From positions 1 through 40,820 of the forward strand of contig JAFZSL010000019.1 of assembly GCA_017619375.1 (NCBI GenBank): DNA of 40,820 nt. The letters are read 5' to 3'. The notes beneath the pieces were generated by a model. That model was given only the letters and a program-made list of their open reading frames with translations, was not told the origin of the DNA and ran no database searches. The position numbers and the translations under genes are program-made. Source of the stretch: Prevotella sp. (GTDB taxonomy: Bacteria > Bacteroidota > Bacteroidia > Bacteroidales > Bacteroidaceae). This document shows positions 1 through 9,715 of the stretch, in pieces (position 1 is the first letter of the stretch; each line of letters starts with the position of its first letter).

Positions 1-9
1 GGGGCGAAA

Positions 10-148
10 AGACCACAGCCGGGGGTGGAGCCCCCGGTATAGGCGACACACATAATAACCCCGAAGGGGTGACAGAATGATCTGTCACCCCTTCGGGGTT
101 ATTGTATAAACCACTTATTAGCAGGGGTTTCACCCCTGCCTGTGGTCT
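10..148. repeat. Multi-hairpin structured element, possibly REP/RAYT-like
   Basis: Four inverted repeats nest here. A 9-bp outer stem (10-18 with 140-148) encloses three hairpins: 19-25/31-37 (7 bp, 5-nt loop), 54-75/82-103 (22 bp perfect, 6-nt loop) and 121-128/132-139 (8 bp). Each arm of the long hairpin is itself a small palindrome (CCCC GAA GGGG and CCCC TTC GGGG). No ORF overlaps it convincingly. The architecture would suit a non-autonomous REP-like or IS200/IS605-like element, or a structured RNA. There is no T-tract, so it is not a plain terminator. The stems are seen; the class is inference. The stretch 149-289 after it shows nothing recognisable except that 196-204 is an inverted copy of 334-342. 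Confidence 0.6.
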
Positions 149-289
149 GACCAGACCTTCGGCCTTCAAGGTGGGAGACTTCAGTTAATCTATTAAAGTT
201 CCGCAAGTAGGAAAAAATGAGGAGTGAAGGAGGTTTTAAAGAAGTCAGGATTAAATCATTTCCTTTAAAAAAGCTGGAAAAAGTGAGCA

Positions 290-318
290 TATGTCCCTTT
301 AACTCCCCTTTAACTCCT
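290..318 (-). repeat. Short 11-bp tandem array, GAGTTAAAGGG family (2 copies)
   Basis: Read on the minus strand, two AGTTAAA cores sit 11 bp apart. They are preceded by TCAGG and followed by GGGACATAT. The same unit and the same outer borders recur at 22910 (9 copies) and, for the right border, at 27192 (7 copies). It lies just downstream of the leftward serine hydrolase gene. Confidence 0.75.
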
Positions 319-353
319 GAAAGTTGAGTGAATGCGGAACTTGAATTAATCTA

Positions 354-1424
354 TCAAAGCACTGGCAGGAGATATTGCCAGATGAGGTCCATGTAGGGCT
401 GATAGAGCGAGGACGAGGTGGTGAGCACAAGGACGGCATCCTTGTCGGGGAACACCATGATGTATTGTCCTGCGAAGCCGTCGGCACGGAAAGCGTTGTG
501 GCGGCACATCCACATCTGATATCCGTAGCCCTGCACCCATTCATTGTTATCCTTGTTGAGACCTGCTTTCTCCAAGTCCTCGAACCTTGTCCCTGACGGA
601 GCAGAAGGCACCTGGTATTTCGACATTTCCTTCAGCCAGTCGGCAGGGACGATTTGCTTCCCGTTCCATTTGCCTTCTTGGAGGAAGAGTTGTCCCATCT
701 TCGCCATGTCCTCCGTCTTCAACTTCAGTCCCCAACCGCCGCAGTTGATGCCTTGCGGACTCTCTTCCCATTCCGGCTTGGCGATATGAAGAGGTTGGAA
801 GAGGCGTGTGTCGAGGTAGTCGAGGAGTTTCTCTCCCGTCACCTTCTGCACGATGGCAGCGAGCATGTAGGTGCCCACAGAGTTGTAGAGGTAATACTCT
901 CCCGGCTTGTGTGTCACAGGCCATGCCAGGAACCCTTTCACCCAATCCAAGGAGTCTGTATTCTTAGCATTCGGTTCCGTGTCATGGCCGCAAGTCATGG
1001 TGAGCAGGTCGCGCACGGTCATCGCCTTGAGGTTGTCGCTCTGTTCCGCCGGCAGTTTGTCGGGGAAGAAACTCACGACCGGGTCGTCGAGTTTGAGTTT
1101 TCCCTCGTTGATGGCCAGCCCCACGGCAGTGGCGGTGAAGGTCTTGCTGACGGAGAACATCTGGTGTGGCATCTCCGCACTCTGTCCGTTGAACCATTTC
1201 TCGAGCACCACCTTCCCATGTTTGAGTATCATGATGCTGTGAAGGGTGATGGAGTCGGGCTTCACGGGACGTGTCTGTGTAGCATTGACGAAGGAGTCCA
1301 CGGCGGCGACCACCTCAGGAGAGGCATCTGTCCTTGGAAGGTCGATGACATCGACTTCCTTTTTCGCCCTGCAGCCAAACAGCAACAGCATGGCGAGCGC
1401 GAATAACAATGTTGCTTTTTTCAT
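354..1424 (-). CDS. Serine hydrolase lipoprotein, class C beta-lactamase/esterase fold
   Basis: 356-residue protein of the penicillin-binding-protein-like superfamily (Pfam Beta-lactamase, COG1680), which includes esterases, D-aminopeptidases and class C beta-lactamases. A hydrophobic N-terminus ends in a lipobox (LLFGC, Cys18), so it should be a lipoprotein. The catalytic SxxK is Ser91-Val-Ser-Lys94; a YxN motif follows in YLYNSV; a C-terminal HxFxADG stretch takes the place of the KTG triad. I chose the ATG at 1424 rather than 1496 because the signal sequence starts there and the promoter -7 box (1465-1472) lies inside the longer frame. It is monocistronic and divergent from the RG-II operon. 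The substrate cannot be read from sequence, and true beta-lactamase activity is not implied. Confidence 0.9.
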   Translation of the reverse strand: MKKATLLFALAMLLLFGCRAKKEVDVIDLPRTDASPEVVAAVDSFVNATQTRPVKPDSITLHSIMILKHGKVVLEKWFNGQSAEMPHQMFSVSKTFTATAVGLAINEGKLKLDDPVVSFFPDKLPAEQSDNLKAMTVRDLLTMTCGHDTEPNAKNTDSLDWVKGFLAWPVTHKPGEYYLYNSVGTYMLAAIVQKVTGEKLLDYLDTRLFQPLHIAKPEWEESPQGINCGGWGLKLKTEDMAKMGQLFLQEGKWNGKQIVPADWLKEMSKYQVPSAPSGTRFEDLEKAGLNKDNNEWVQGYGYQMWMCRHNAFRADGFAGQYIMVFPDKDAVLVLTTSSSLYQPYMDLIWQYLLPVL

Positions 1425-1464
1425 AAGACAAAAGGTGTAGATGGTGAATGTATGGTATTTGGTG

Positions 1465-1495
1465 CAAAGATAGGAAAAATATTTTACTTTTTCCA
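1465..1495 (-). promoter_or_regulatory. Bacteroidetes-type promoter for the serine hydrolase
   Basis: On the minus strand, TTGG (1492-1495), a 19-bp spacer and TATCTTTG (1465-1472) match the TTTG/TAnnTTTG consensus with one change at -33. This gives a 5' leader of about 35 nt before the ATG at 1424. Confidence 0.75.
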
Positions 1496-1577
1496 AGTTT
1501 GGGCAAAAAAAAACAACATGACAAACATCTTAACTGCTCAGCGAAAACATACTATGATCAAAAAAAAAAGAAAACAT

Positions 1578-1608
1578 TTTGAAGAACCATTTTTTATCAT
1601 TATCTTAG
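1578..1608 (+). promoter_or_regulatory. Promoter of the RG-II enzyme operon
   Basis: TTTG (1578-1581), a 19-bp spacer and TATCTTAG (1601-1608, one mismatch in the -7 box). The start site would be near 1615, leaving a leader of about 90 nt before the ATG at 1705. It is the only such match upstream of the six-gene operon. Confidence 0.65.
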
Positions 1609-1625
1609 CGGCGTGGTAACAATGG

Positions 1626-1643
1626 GTTTCTCCATCGAGAAAC
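1626..1643 (+). other. 5'-leader hairpin of the RG-II operon
   Basis: A 7-bp perfect stem (1626-1632 with 1637-1643) with a 4-nt loop lies inside the predicted leader, 60 nt before the first gene. There is no T-tract. Any regulatory role is speculation. Confidence 0.4.
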
Positions 1644-1704
1644 GTGCCATGACAGATTACATCATTGAAGAATGATGACCATATAAAGAAAGACTGGTCT
1701 ACAA

Positions 1705-4700
1705 ATGCAAAAAAACTTCACCCTCGCGCTGTTGCTGTCGCTTTTTTTTGCGCATGCGCCCGCGCAAGACATTTATGTGTCCACCTCCTTCCACGAGCCA
1801 GCCACCGAAGGGTTGCGCTTCATCTACAGCCACGACGGTGTGCGGTGGGACTCCATCCAGGGTGTGTTCCTCACTCCCGAGGTAGGTGTGCAGCGGGTGA
1901 TGCGCGACCCCTCCATCGTGCGCGGTCCCGATGACACGTTCCATCTCGTGTGGACCAGTTCGTGGCGCGGTGACCGCGGTTTCGGCTATGCCTCTTCCAA
2001 AGACCTCATCCATTGGAGCGAGCAACGTTTCGTGGAAGTGATGTCCGACACGACGACCGTCAACGTATGGGCTCCCGAATTGTTCTACGACGACGAGCGC
2101 CGGCAATACCTTGTGGTGTGGGCCTCCTGCGTCCCCGGGAAGTTTCCCGACCACCAGGAAGACCATCTCAACAACCATCGCCTCTACTATGTCACCACGA
2201 AGGATTTCAGGACCTTCAGCAAAGCCGCCCTTTTCTACGACCCCGGCTATAGCGCCATCGACGCCACCTTGGTGAAGCGTGGAAAAGGCGACTATGTGAT
2301 GGTGGTGAAAGACAACTCCCGTCCGATGCGCAATATCAAGGTGGCCTTCGCCACCTCCCCCTACGGTCCGTGGAGCGACTCCTCCGAACCCTTCACCGAG
2401 TCGTTCACCGAAGGGCCTACGACGGCGAAGGTGGGCGATTGGTGGTACATCTATTACGACTCCTACCGCCACGGCATCTACGGCGCCCACCGCACGAAGG
2501 ACTTCATCCATTTCCAAGACCAGACCGGCGCCGTCGTCTTCCCCCCGGGGCACAAGCACGGCACTGTCTTCATGGCCCCCAAGGAACTGGTGGAAAACCT
2601 GGTGAAGTACAACCGCGACGTGGTGCACTACACCGGCGGCACCATCGCCCGTCCCGAGCGTCACGACGGAGGCCTGAAGCCCGTGGTGGGTGTCCACAGC
2701 ATCCAGACGATGCGTGGCGAGCGCCCTTGGACCTACAATCACCAACCGATGATGGCGTGGTGGAACGGGAAGTTCTACATGCACTATCTCACCAACCCGC
2801 GCCATGAGCACGAACCACCGGGCAAGACGATGCTGCAGACCTCCGACGACGGCTACACCTGGTCAGAACCCGTGGAACTGTTCCCAGAATATCCCGTGCC
2901 CGACGGGTTCGCCAAGGAGAGTCTCCCCGGCGTCACCGCCAGCGACCTGAAGGCCGTCATGCACCAACGCGTGGGCTTTTATGTCGCCCCCAACGGCAAA
3001 CTCATCGCCATAGGCAACTACGGCATCGCCCTCACCCCCAAGGACGACCCCAACGATGGCAACGGCATCGGCCGCGTGGTGCGTGAGGTCAAGTGCGACG
3101 GGACGTTCGGCCCCATTTATTTTGTCTATTACAACCACGACTTCAACGATCGCAACACCCTCTATCCCTGGTACAAACGCTCAAAAGACAAAGCTTTTGT
3201 CAAAGCAGTCGACGCCCTGCTCGCAGACCCCATGCAACGCATGCAGTGGGTGGAGGAGGCCGACCGCAACGACCCGCTCATCCCGTTGAACAAAGCATAC
3301 AAGGCATTCAGCGGTTACACCCTTCCCGACGGTCGCAAGGTGGCCCTGTGGAAACACGCCGTCACCAGCCTCTCCATCGACGGAGGCAACACATGGCGCG
3401 AACCTTGCGACCGAGCCCCCGGCTTCGTCAACGCCAATGCCAAGATCTGGGGTCAGCGACTCACTGACGGCACCTACGCCACCGTCTACAATCCTGCCGA
3501 ATACCGTTGGCCCTTGGCCATCTCGCTCAGCAGCGACGGACTGGAATACACCACCCTCTCGCTGGTGCACGGCGATGTGACACCCCTGCGTCACGGTGGC
3601 AACTACAAGAGTTATGGTCCGCAGTACACCCGTGGCATACAGGAAGGCAATGGCATCCCGCGTGACAGCGACCTATGGGTGACCTACTCGAACAACAAGG
3701 AAGACATGTGGGTGAGCCACATCCCCGTTCCAGTGCGCCTCAACGCCACCACCCACGCCGCACCCTTCAACCCCGACGCCACCCTCGCCAGCCTCAACGA
3801 CTGGAACCTCCACATCCCCGTGCTTTGCCCCATCACCCTTGACGAAGGCCGACTCACCCTCCACGACAGCGACCCCTATGACTACGCCAAGGCGGAGCGC
3901 GTCATCCCCAACACGCAGGAACTCGAGGTGGAGTTCGACCTCACCTTCGACCAAGCCAACCACGGAGAACTGGATGTCGAGTTCGTGGACGACGGCGGCA
4001 ACGTCGCCTCACGCATCGTGGCCGATTCCACCGGCGTCATCCGTGTGAAAGGCGGCGCACGCTACGGCACGCTGCTGAAACGCTACGAGGCCGGTGTCAC
4101 CTACCACGTCAAGGCCATGCTCTCCACTTCGCTCCACCGTGCCGTCTATTACGTCGATGGCAAGAAAGCCTGCGAACGGCAGTTTGACACCCCTGTGGAA
4201 AGCATCTCACGCATTGTCTTCCGCACCGGCCCGCTTTTCGACAAGCCCGACACCGACACCCCTGCCGACCAGGACTTCGACATGCCCCGTGCCGACGAGC
4301 GCGACCCCTCGGCAACCTTCCACATCGCCAACGTTGTCAGCCGTTCCCTCGACGGCGATGCACCCGCCGCAGTGCTGCGCTATGCCGACTTCGCCCATTA
4401 TGCTGAGAGGTTCAACGCCATGGACGACGAACTGACGCCCACCACCATTCCCAACACCCAGGCGTCGGAATGGATGGAACGCAACATCCCCCTCTTCGAC
4501 TGTCCCGACGACGACTTCCGCGAAATCTATTATTTCCGTTGGTGGACTCTCCGCAAACACATCAAGCGCACCCCCGCAGGCTTTGGCATGACAGAGTTCC
4601 TCGTCGACCGCTCCTATGCCGACCGCTACAACCTCATCGCCTGCGCCATCGGCCACCATGTGATGGAAAGCCGCTGGCTGCGCGACACCACTTACATCCA

Positions 4701-5847
4701 CCAGATACTGCGCACCTGGTATTACGGCAACGACGGACAAGCCATGAGCAAGATGAACAAGTTCTCCAGTTGGAACCCTTATGCAGTGCAACAACTTTTC
4801 AAGGTGCAGGGCGACACGGCGTTCGTCCTATCCCTGAGACCACGGTTGGAAGAGGAGTATGCCCGCTGGGAATCGACAAACCGTTTGCCCTCAGGACTCT
4901 ACTGGCAGGGAGACGTGCAAGACGGCATGGAAGAAAGCATCAGCGGTGGACGCAAGAAGCAATATGCGCGTCCCACCATCAACAGTTACATGTGTGGCAA
5001 CGCCGAGGCCCTGGCCTGGATGAACATGCTGGATTACGATGTCGACAAGGCCCGTCTCTACAAAAAGAAAGCAGGTACTCTGCGCAACCTCATTGTGACT
5101 CACCTATGGAATGAGGAAGACAAGTTCTTCGAGACACGTCGCGGCGATGTTGGCGATACGCTGGCTGCAGTGCGCGAGGCGATTGGTTTCATCCCTTGGT
5201 ATTTCAACCTCACATTTACGAATCCGAAATATGATGTGGCATGGCTGCAACTGCTCGACGAGCAGGGATTCTCTGCTCCCTACGGCCTGACCACTGCCGA
5301 GCGCCGACATCCCGAGTTCCGCAGCCATGGTGTGGGAAGATGCGAATGGGACGGTGCCATCTGGCCTTTCGCCACTTCACAAACACTGACCGCCCTGGCC
5401 AACTACCTGAACGACTACCGCACCCCACATGTGGTTGGCGACTCCGTTTTCTTCCGTCAGATGGAGCTATATGTGGAAAGTCAGCACCATCGCGGAAAAC
5501 CTTATATCGGCGAATACCTCGACGAGACCAACGGCGCATGGCTCATGGGCGACCGTGAGCGAAGCTGTTACTATAACCACAGCACCTTCAACGACCTGGT
5601 GATCACCGGTATCGTCGGCCTCAGACCACAAACAGACGGCAGCATCGTGGTCAACCCCCTCCTGCCACACGACAAGTGGAACTTTTTCTGCCTCGACGGC
5701 ATCCGCTACCGAGGACACGACCTCACCATCATCTGGGACAAGGACGGCCAACGCTACCACCAAGGTTCCGGCCTCACCATCCTCATCGACGGCATCCCCC
5801 GCGCCCACCGCCCCGACCTCGGAAAATTGACATACCTGGCCCCCTAA
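1705..5847 (+). CDS. Two-enzyme RG-II glycosidase, GH143-type plus GH142-type (BT1020-like)
   Basis: 1380 residues with a signal peptide ending about residue 20 (HAPAQ). Residues about 22-310 form a five-bladed-propeller domain resembling GH43 (MRDPSIV, VNVWAPEL). Residues about 320-690 hold further propeller-like sequence. Residues about 692-890 look like a laminin-G/concanavalin jelly roll. Residues about 910-1375 form an (alpha/alpha)6 glycosidase with acidic motifs such as GDVQDGMEESISGG and CEWDGAIWPF. This order is that of the Bacteroides RG-II protein BT1020, in which, as I recall, GH143 removes Dha and GH142 removes beta-L-arabinofuranose, so one protein strips side chain D. Secretion to the periplasm is expected. 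First gene of the operon; a 10-bp tandem array starts at its stop codon. The family call rests on architecture and neighbours; a GH43-like N-domain is the alternative. Confidence 0.72.
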   Translation: MQKNFTLALLLSLFFAHAPAQDIYVSTSFHEPATEGLRFIYSHDGVRWDSIQGVFLTPEVGVQRVMRDPSIVRGPDDTFHLVWTSSWRGDRGFGYASSKDLIHWSEQRFVEVMSDTTTVNVWAPELFYDDERRQYLVVWASCVPGKFPDHQEDHLNNHRLYYVTTKDFRTFSKAALFYDPGYSAIDATLVKRGKGDYVMVVKDNSRPMRNIKVAFATSPYGPWSDSSEPFTESFTEGPTTAKVGDWWYIYYDSYRHGIYGAHRTKDFIHFQDQTGAVVFPPGHKHGTVFMAPKELVENLVKYNRDVVHYTGGTIARPERHDGGLKPVVGVHSIQTMRGERPWTYNHQPMMAWWNGKFYMHYLTNPRHEHEPPGKTMLQTSDDGYTWSEPVELFPEYPVPDGFAKESLPGVTASDLKAVMHQRVGFYVAPNGKLIAIGNYGIALTPKDDPNDGNGIGRVVREVKCDGTFGPIYFVYYNHDFNDRNTLYPWYKRSKDKAFVKAVDALLADPMQRMQWVEEADRNDPLIPLNKAYKAFSGYTLPDGRKVALWKHAVTSLSIDGGNTWREPCDRAPGFVNANAKIWGQRLTDGTYATVYNPAEYRWPLAISLSSDGLEYTTLSLVHGDVTPLRHGGNYKSYGPQYTRGIQEGNGIPRDSDLWVTYSNNKEDMWVSHIPVPVRLNATTHAAPFNPDATLASLNDWNLHIPVLCPITLDEGRLTLHDSDPYDYAKAERVIPNTQELEVEFDLTFDQANHGELDVEFVDDGGNVASRIVADSTGVIRVKGGARYGTLLKRYEAGVTYHVKAMLSTSLHRAVYYVDGKKACERQFDTPVESISRIVFRTGPLFDKPDTDTPADQDFDMPRADERDPSATFHIANVVSRSLDGDAPAAVLRYADFAHYAERFNAMDDELTPTTIPNTQASEWMERNIPLFDCPDDDFREIYYFRWWTLRKHIKRTPAGFGMTEFLVDRSYADRYNLIACAIGHHVMESRWLRDTTYIHQILRTWYYGNDGQAMSKMNKFSSWNPYAVQQLFKVQGDTAFVLSLRPRLEEEYARWESTNRLPSGLYWQGDVQDGMEESISGGRKKQYARPTINSYMCGNAEALAWMNMLDYDVDKARLYKKKAGTLRNLIVTHLWNEEDKFFETRRGDVGDTLAAVREAIGFIPWYFNLTFTNPKYDVAWLQLLDEQGFSAPYGLTTAERRHPEFRSHGVGRCEWDGAIWPFATSQTLTALANYLNDYRTPHVVGDSVFFRQMELYVESQHHRGKPYIGEYLDETNGAWLMGDRERSCYYNHSTFNDLVITGIVGLRPQTDGSIVVNPLLPHDKWNFFCLDGIRYRGHDLTIIWDKDGQRYHQGSGLTILIDGIPRAHRPDLGKLTYLAP

Positions 5848-5885
5848 AACATCCTAATATCTCCTATATCCTCCTAAAATCTCCT
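5846..5885 (+). repeat. 10-bp tandem array, CTCCTAAAAT family (4 copies)
   Basis: Four units of exactly 10 bp start at 5846, 5856, 5866 and 5876, each ending in TCCT. They fill the gap between two operon genes, starting on the upstream stop codon and ending 5 bp before the next ATG. The same family recurs at 40611-40676. Confidence 0.8.
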
Positions 5886-5890
5886 ATAAA

Positions 5891-7222
5891 ATGAGAAGAC
5901 TCCTCACCATAGCCCTCCTCTTGTCCACCCTTGGAGCCACGGCCCAGACCTTCGAAGACCACTACACACGTTCCCTGAGCGACGTGATGGGCGATGTGCA
6001 ACGTCGTTTCGGCATCCGCCTGAAATACGACATGGACACCACCGGCCTGAAGGTGCCTTACGCCGACTTCCGCATCCGCCCCTACAGCGTGGAAGAGACG
6101 TTGACCAACATCCTCGCCCCTTTTGACTTCAAACCCGTCTATCAGCAGAAGAACGTATGGAAGGTGAAGCGTTACGAGTATCCCCGCCGCCAACCCACCG
6201 ATGGTGAGAAACTCATTGCATACCTGAGCAGCCTCTATCATGACAAGGCGCAATGGGAGGCACGACGCGACACGCTGCGGCGTGAGGTGGCCGAACGACT
6301 CGGCATCGTTCCACTGCGTCAACTTTGCCTGATAGAAAAGAATGAGTTTGGTGCAGTGCGCAAACACGATGGCTACACCGTGCAAAACTTCCGTCTATCC
6401 ACCGTCAATGGCCATACCGTCTGCGGCAGCATCTATGCCCCTGTCGCTTTAAAATGGAAGAAAAGCCATATCTCCTCTGAACACGAAAAAGGGAAATATC
6501 CTCTCATCATCTGTCCCAACGGCCATTTCAGCGGCGGGCGTTACAATGCCGACCTTCAGAAACGATATGCCACGCTCGCACGCATGGGAGCCGTCTGCGT
6601 GAGTTACGACCTCTGGGGATGGGGCGAAAGCGAGGAAGAACTGGAGGGCGACGCCCACCACACCAGCGAGGCCCATGTGATGCAAGCCTACAACGGTCTC
6701 CGCATCCTCGACTTCATGCTCTTGCACAAGGACATCGACCCACGGCGAGTAGGTGTCAACGGTGGGTCGGGCGGTGGTACGCAAGCCGTGCTGCTCTCCG
6801 TGCTCGATGACAGGTTCACTGCTTGTTGCCCCGTGGTGAGCATGTCATCGTGGTTTGACGGCGGTTGTCCCTGCGAGAGCGGCAAACCCATCCAACTCGC
6901 CGGAGGAGGCACCTGCAACGCCGAACTCGCCGCCATGTTCGCACCCAAGCCGATGATGGTCGTGAGCGACGGAGGCGACTGGACATCCACCACCCCCGAT
7001 GTGGAATATCCCTACCTGCAACGCATCTACGGGTTCTACGGCGCCGCCGACAAGGTGCGCAATGTCCATCTGCCCGACGAGGGCCATGACTTCGGTCCCA
7101 ACAAGCGGCAGGCCGTCTATCAGTTCTTCATCGACACCTTCGGACTCAATGCCTCTAAACTCGATGAGAGCAAAGCGACCATAGAAGACGAGAATACCCT
7201 ACGATTCACCCCAAAACGCTAA
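5891..7222 (+). CDS. Secreted alpha/beta-hydrolase esterase with N-terminal STN-like domain
   Basis: 443 residues. Signal peptide 1-18. Residues about 28-95 follow the STN pattern (secretin/TonB short N-terminal domain), with a leading helix, GIRLKYD, then a second repeat ending WKVKRYEY. Residues about 100-415 form an alpha/beta-hydrolase of the acetyl-xylan-esterase-like type: the nucleophile is probably Ser293 in GGSGGG, an oxyanion region lies near PNGHFSGG, and His399 sits in DEGHDFG. In Bacteroides RG-II loci a protein of this kind (BT1017) removes methyl esters from the galacturonan backbone; assigning that reaction here is inference from neighbours. It starts 43 nt after the GH143/GH142 gene. 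STN normally sits on TonB receptors and FecR partners, so a secreted esterase with STN is odd. Confidence 0.78.
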   Translation: MRRLLTIALLLSTLGATAQTFEDHYTRSLSDVMGDVQRRFGIRLKYDMDTTGLKVPYADFRIRPYSVEETLTNILAPFDFKPVYQQKNVWKVKRYEYPRRQPTDGEKLIAYLSSLYHDKAQWEARRDTLRREVAERLGIVPLRQLCLIEKNEFGAVRKHDGYTVQNFRLSTVNGHTVCGSIYAPVALKWKKSHISSEHEKGKYPLIICPNGHFSGGRYNADLQKRYATLARMGAVCVSYDLWGWGESEEELEGDAHHTSEAHVMQAYNGLRILDFMLLHKDIDPRRVGVNGGSGGGTQAVLLSVLDDRFTACCPVVSMSSWFDGGCPCESGKPIQLAGGGTCNAELAAMFAPKPMMVVSDGGDWTSTTPDVEYPYLQRIYGFYGAADKVRNVHLPDEGHDFGPNKRQAVYQFFIDTFGLNASKLDESKATIEDENTLRFTPKR

Positions 7223-7227
7223 AGCCC

Positions 7228-9663
7228 ATGCCCAACGCCACCCACGACAACGACATCGATTGCCTCTTCACCGAGCGTCCTACCATTGGGCAAGTTGCCC
7301 TCGTGCTGCTTATCCTGCTGTCGGCCATGTATGCCGCATCCGCACAGGCCGGCGGCCCCCACAAGTTATGGTATGACCATCCCGCGCAAAACTGGAACGA
7401 GGCCCTGCCCATCGGCAACGGTCGTCTCGGTGCGATGGTCTTCGGCAACGTCGCGGCAGAGCGGCTCCAACTCAACGAAGAGACCATCTGGGCGGGACGC
7501 CCCAACAACAACGCCAACCCCGAAGCCTTGGAATACCTGCCCAAGGTGCGGCAACTGGTGTGGGAAGGACGCTACAAGGAGGCTCAAGACATGGCCACGC
7601 AACACGTGCAGAGCAACACCAACCACGGTATGCCCTACCAACCGTTTGGCGACCTCTACATCCATTTTCCCGGACAAAGCGGATACACCGATTACCGACG
7701 AGAACTCTCCCTCGACTCCGCCGTGGCCGTCACGCGCTACACCGCCGACGGCATCACCTACCAGCGCGAATACATCGCCTCCTTCTCCGGGAATGTCATC
7801 GCCGTCAGACTCACCGCCGACCGCAAGGGCGCCATCACCTGCAACGCCATCCTCACCTCGCCACACGCCGACGTGGCCATCAACAGCGAGGGCGACGAGG
7901 TGACCCTCAGCGGCACCACCTCCAACCACGAAGGACTGAAGGGCAAGGTGACCTTCACCGGACGACTCACCGCCACCGCCAAGGGAGGAAGCATCGCCTC
8001 CAAGGACGGCGTGCTCAGCATCAGCGGCGCCGACGAGGCCGTCGTTTATGTGGCCATCGCCACCAACTTCAAACATTACGACGACATTAGCGGCAACGAC
8101 ACCATCCTCTCCGAAAACATCCTGCGCGAAGCCCTACGGCAAGACTACGGCACGATGCGCCATCAGCACGTCGCACACTACAGGAAATTCTTCGACCGTG
8201 TCGACTTCGACCTGGGTCCCGACCTTTATCCAGAGATGACCACCGACCGCCGGGTGGAGGAGTTCAAAAACCACCAAGACAACCACCTCGTGGAAACCTA
8301 TTTCCAGTTTGGCAGATATCTCCTCATCTGCACTTCGCAGGAGGGCTGCCAGCCCCCCACCCTGCAAGGCATCTGGAACGACAAGATGTTTCCCAACTGG
8401 GACTCCAAATACACCACGAACATCAACTGCGAGATGAACTACTGGCCGGCGGAGGTCACCAACCTCTCCGACCTCAACGCGCCCCTCTTCTCCCTCATCC
8501 GCGATGTCAGCGAGACGGGTCATGAGACCGCCCGCATCATGTATGGCGCCGATGGATGGGTGCTGCACCACAACACCGACATCTGGCGCGTCACGGGAGC
8601 CATCGACAAGGCCCCCTCAGGACTGTGGCCCACGGGAGGCGCATGGATGTGCCAGCACCTCTGGGAGCATTGGCTCTACACCGGCGACACCAACTTCCTT
8701 CGCGATGTATTCCCCATCATGGAAGGCGCGGCGCGCTTCTTCAACCAGACGATGGTGCAGCACACCTTCGACATCGACGGAAAGCCAGAGACCTACTGGG
8801 TGATATGCCCTTCGCTCTCACCTGAAAACCCACACCTCCATGGCGCCAGCACCGCCGCCGGCGTGACGATGGACAACGAACTCCTCCGCGACCTGTTCTC
8901 CCATGTCATCGAAGCCGCCGACATCCTGGGGCAGCCTCTCGCCTTGAAAGACAGTTTGGAGGAGAAACTCGCAGGACTGCCACCCCTTCACATGGGACGG
9001 TGGGGACAGTTGCAGGAATGGCTTGACGACTGGGACAACCCCGACGACACCCACCGACACGTGTCGCACCTCTACGCTATCTTCCCCAGCAACCAAGTCA
9101 CGCCGCTTCACACTCCAAGACTGGCAGAGGCGGCCAAGACCTCACTCATCCACCGAGGAGACCCCTCCACGGGATGGAGCATGGGGTGGAAGGTGTGCCT
9201 CTGGGCAAGACTCCTCGACGGCAACCACGCCTACAAACTCATCGGCGACCAACTCACCCTCGTGCGAACGGAAAAGAAAAGGGGAGGTACTTATTCCAAC
9301 CTCTTCGACGCACACCCGCCATTCCAAATCGACGGCAACTTCGGTTGCACCGCAGGCATCGCCGAGATGTTGCTGCAGAGCCACGACGGCACCATACACC
9401 TGTTGCCAGCCCTACCCGACGCCTGGGAAAAAGGCAGCATGAACGGACTGAGGGCAAGGGGCAACGCCGAGGTGAATATGGAATGGGAAAACGGACAACT
9501 CCGGCAAGCCCGCATCACCTCCCACCATGGTGGGACACTCCACGTGCGCTCCATCACTCCCCTCAAAGGTCCCAAGATGAAGCACACCATGGAACAAGGC
9601 TACCACCTCTATGACATCAAGACAAAAAAAGGTGAGACCATCACCCTGAAAGCAAAACCATAA
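7228..9663 (+). CDS. GH95 glycoside hydrolase, probable RG-II alpha-L-galactosidase
   Basis: 811 residues, the usual GH95 length. The N-terminus has an unusually long polar lead (about 22 residues) before the hydrophobic signal VALVLLILL, ending at AQA. GH95 landmarks: [21 protein letters not shown] at the N-terminus, [10 protein letters not shown], the (alpha/alpha)6 core with [11 protein letters not shown] (about 398-408), and [13 protein letters not shown] near the C-terminus, the regions holding the catalytic Asn/Asp and general acid Glu. GH95 enzymes cleave alpha-L-fucose or alpha-L-galactose. In this RG-II setting the latter (chain A, as for BT1010) is the more likely substrate; that step is inference. 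It begins 5 nt after the esterase stop and is clearly co-transcribed. Confidence 0.93.
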   Translation: MPNATHDNDIDCLFTERPTIGQVALVLLILLSAMYAASAQAGGPHKLWYDHPAQNWNEALPIGNGRLGAMVFGNVAAERLQLNEETIWAGRPNNNANPEALEYLPKVRQLVWEGRYKEAQDMATQHVQSNTNHGMPYQPFGDLYIHFPGQSGYTDYRRELSLDSAVAVTRYTADGITYQREYIASFSGNVIAVRLTADRKGAITCNAILTSPHADVAINSEGDEVTLSGTTSNHEGLKGKVTFTGRLTATAKGGSIASKDGVLSISGADEAVVYVAIATNFKHYDDISGNDTILSENILREALRQDYGTMRHQHVAHYRKFFDRVDFDLGPDLYPEMTTDRRVEEFKNHQDNHLVETYFQFGRYLLICTSQEGCQPPTLQGIWNDKMFPNWDSKYTTNINCEMNYWPAEVTNLSDLNAPLFSLIRDVSETGHETARIMYGADGWVLHHNTDIWRVTGAIDKAPSGLWPTGGAWMCQHLWEHWLYTGDTNFLRDVFPIMEGAARFFNQTMVQHTFDIDGKPETYWVICPSLSPENPHLHGASTAAGVTMDNELLRDLFSHVIEAADILGQPLALKDSLEEKLAGLPPLHMGRWGQLQEWLDDWDNPDDTHRHVSHLYAIFPSNQVTPLHTPRLAEAAKTSLIHRGDPSTGWSMGWKVCLWARLLDGNHAYKLIGDQLTLVRTEKKRGGTYSNLFDAHPPFQIDGNFGCTAGIAEMLLQSHDGTIHLLPALPDAWEKGSMNGLRARGNAEVNMEWENGQLRQARITSHHGGTLHVRSITPLKGPKMKHTMEQGYHLYDIKTKKGETITLKAKP

Positions 9664-9666
9664 AGA

Positions 9667-9702
9667 GCATAAAGGCCTTAAAGTTCTTAAAGACCCTAAA
9701 AA
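9667..9702 (+). repeat. 9-bp tandem array, CCTTAAAGA family (4 copies, intergenic)
   Basis: Units of 9 bp begin at 9667, 9676, 9685 and 9694 in the 52-bp gap between GH95 and GH140. The same unit family is found in frame inside the GH2 gene of this operon at 15661-15714. Confidence 0.78.
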
Positions 9703-9715
9703 AACCACACCAGAT

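Noticed and set aside
54-103. Simple bidirectional terminator at the 22-bp hairpin
   Set aside because: There is no T-run on either side, and it is enclosed in a larger set of stems that a terminator would not need.
354-1424. Antibiotic-resistance beta-lactamase
   Set aside because: SxxK and YxN are shared by many esterases and peptidases; the third motif is not KTG and the context gives no resistance link.
1699-2811. Long leftward ORF opposite the first RG-II gene (and similar ones at 11893-13107, 13555-14922, 15708-17258, 18132-19208)
   Set aside because: These are antisense shadows of GC-rich genes: Val/Gly/His-rich, no signal peptide, no family motifs, while the sense frames carry clear catalytic signatures.
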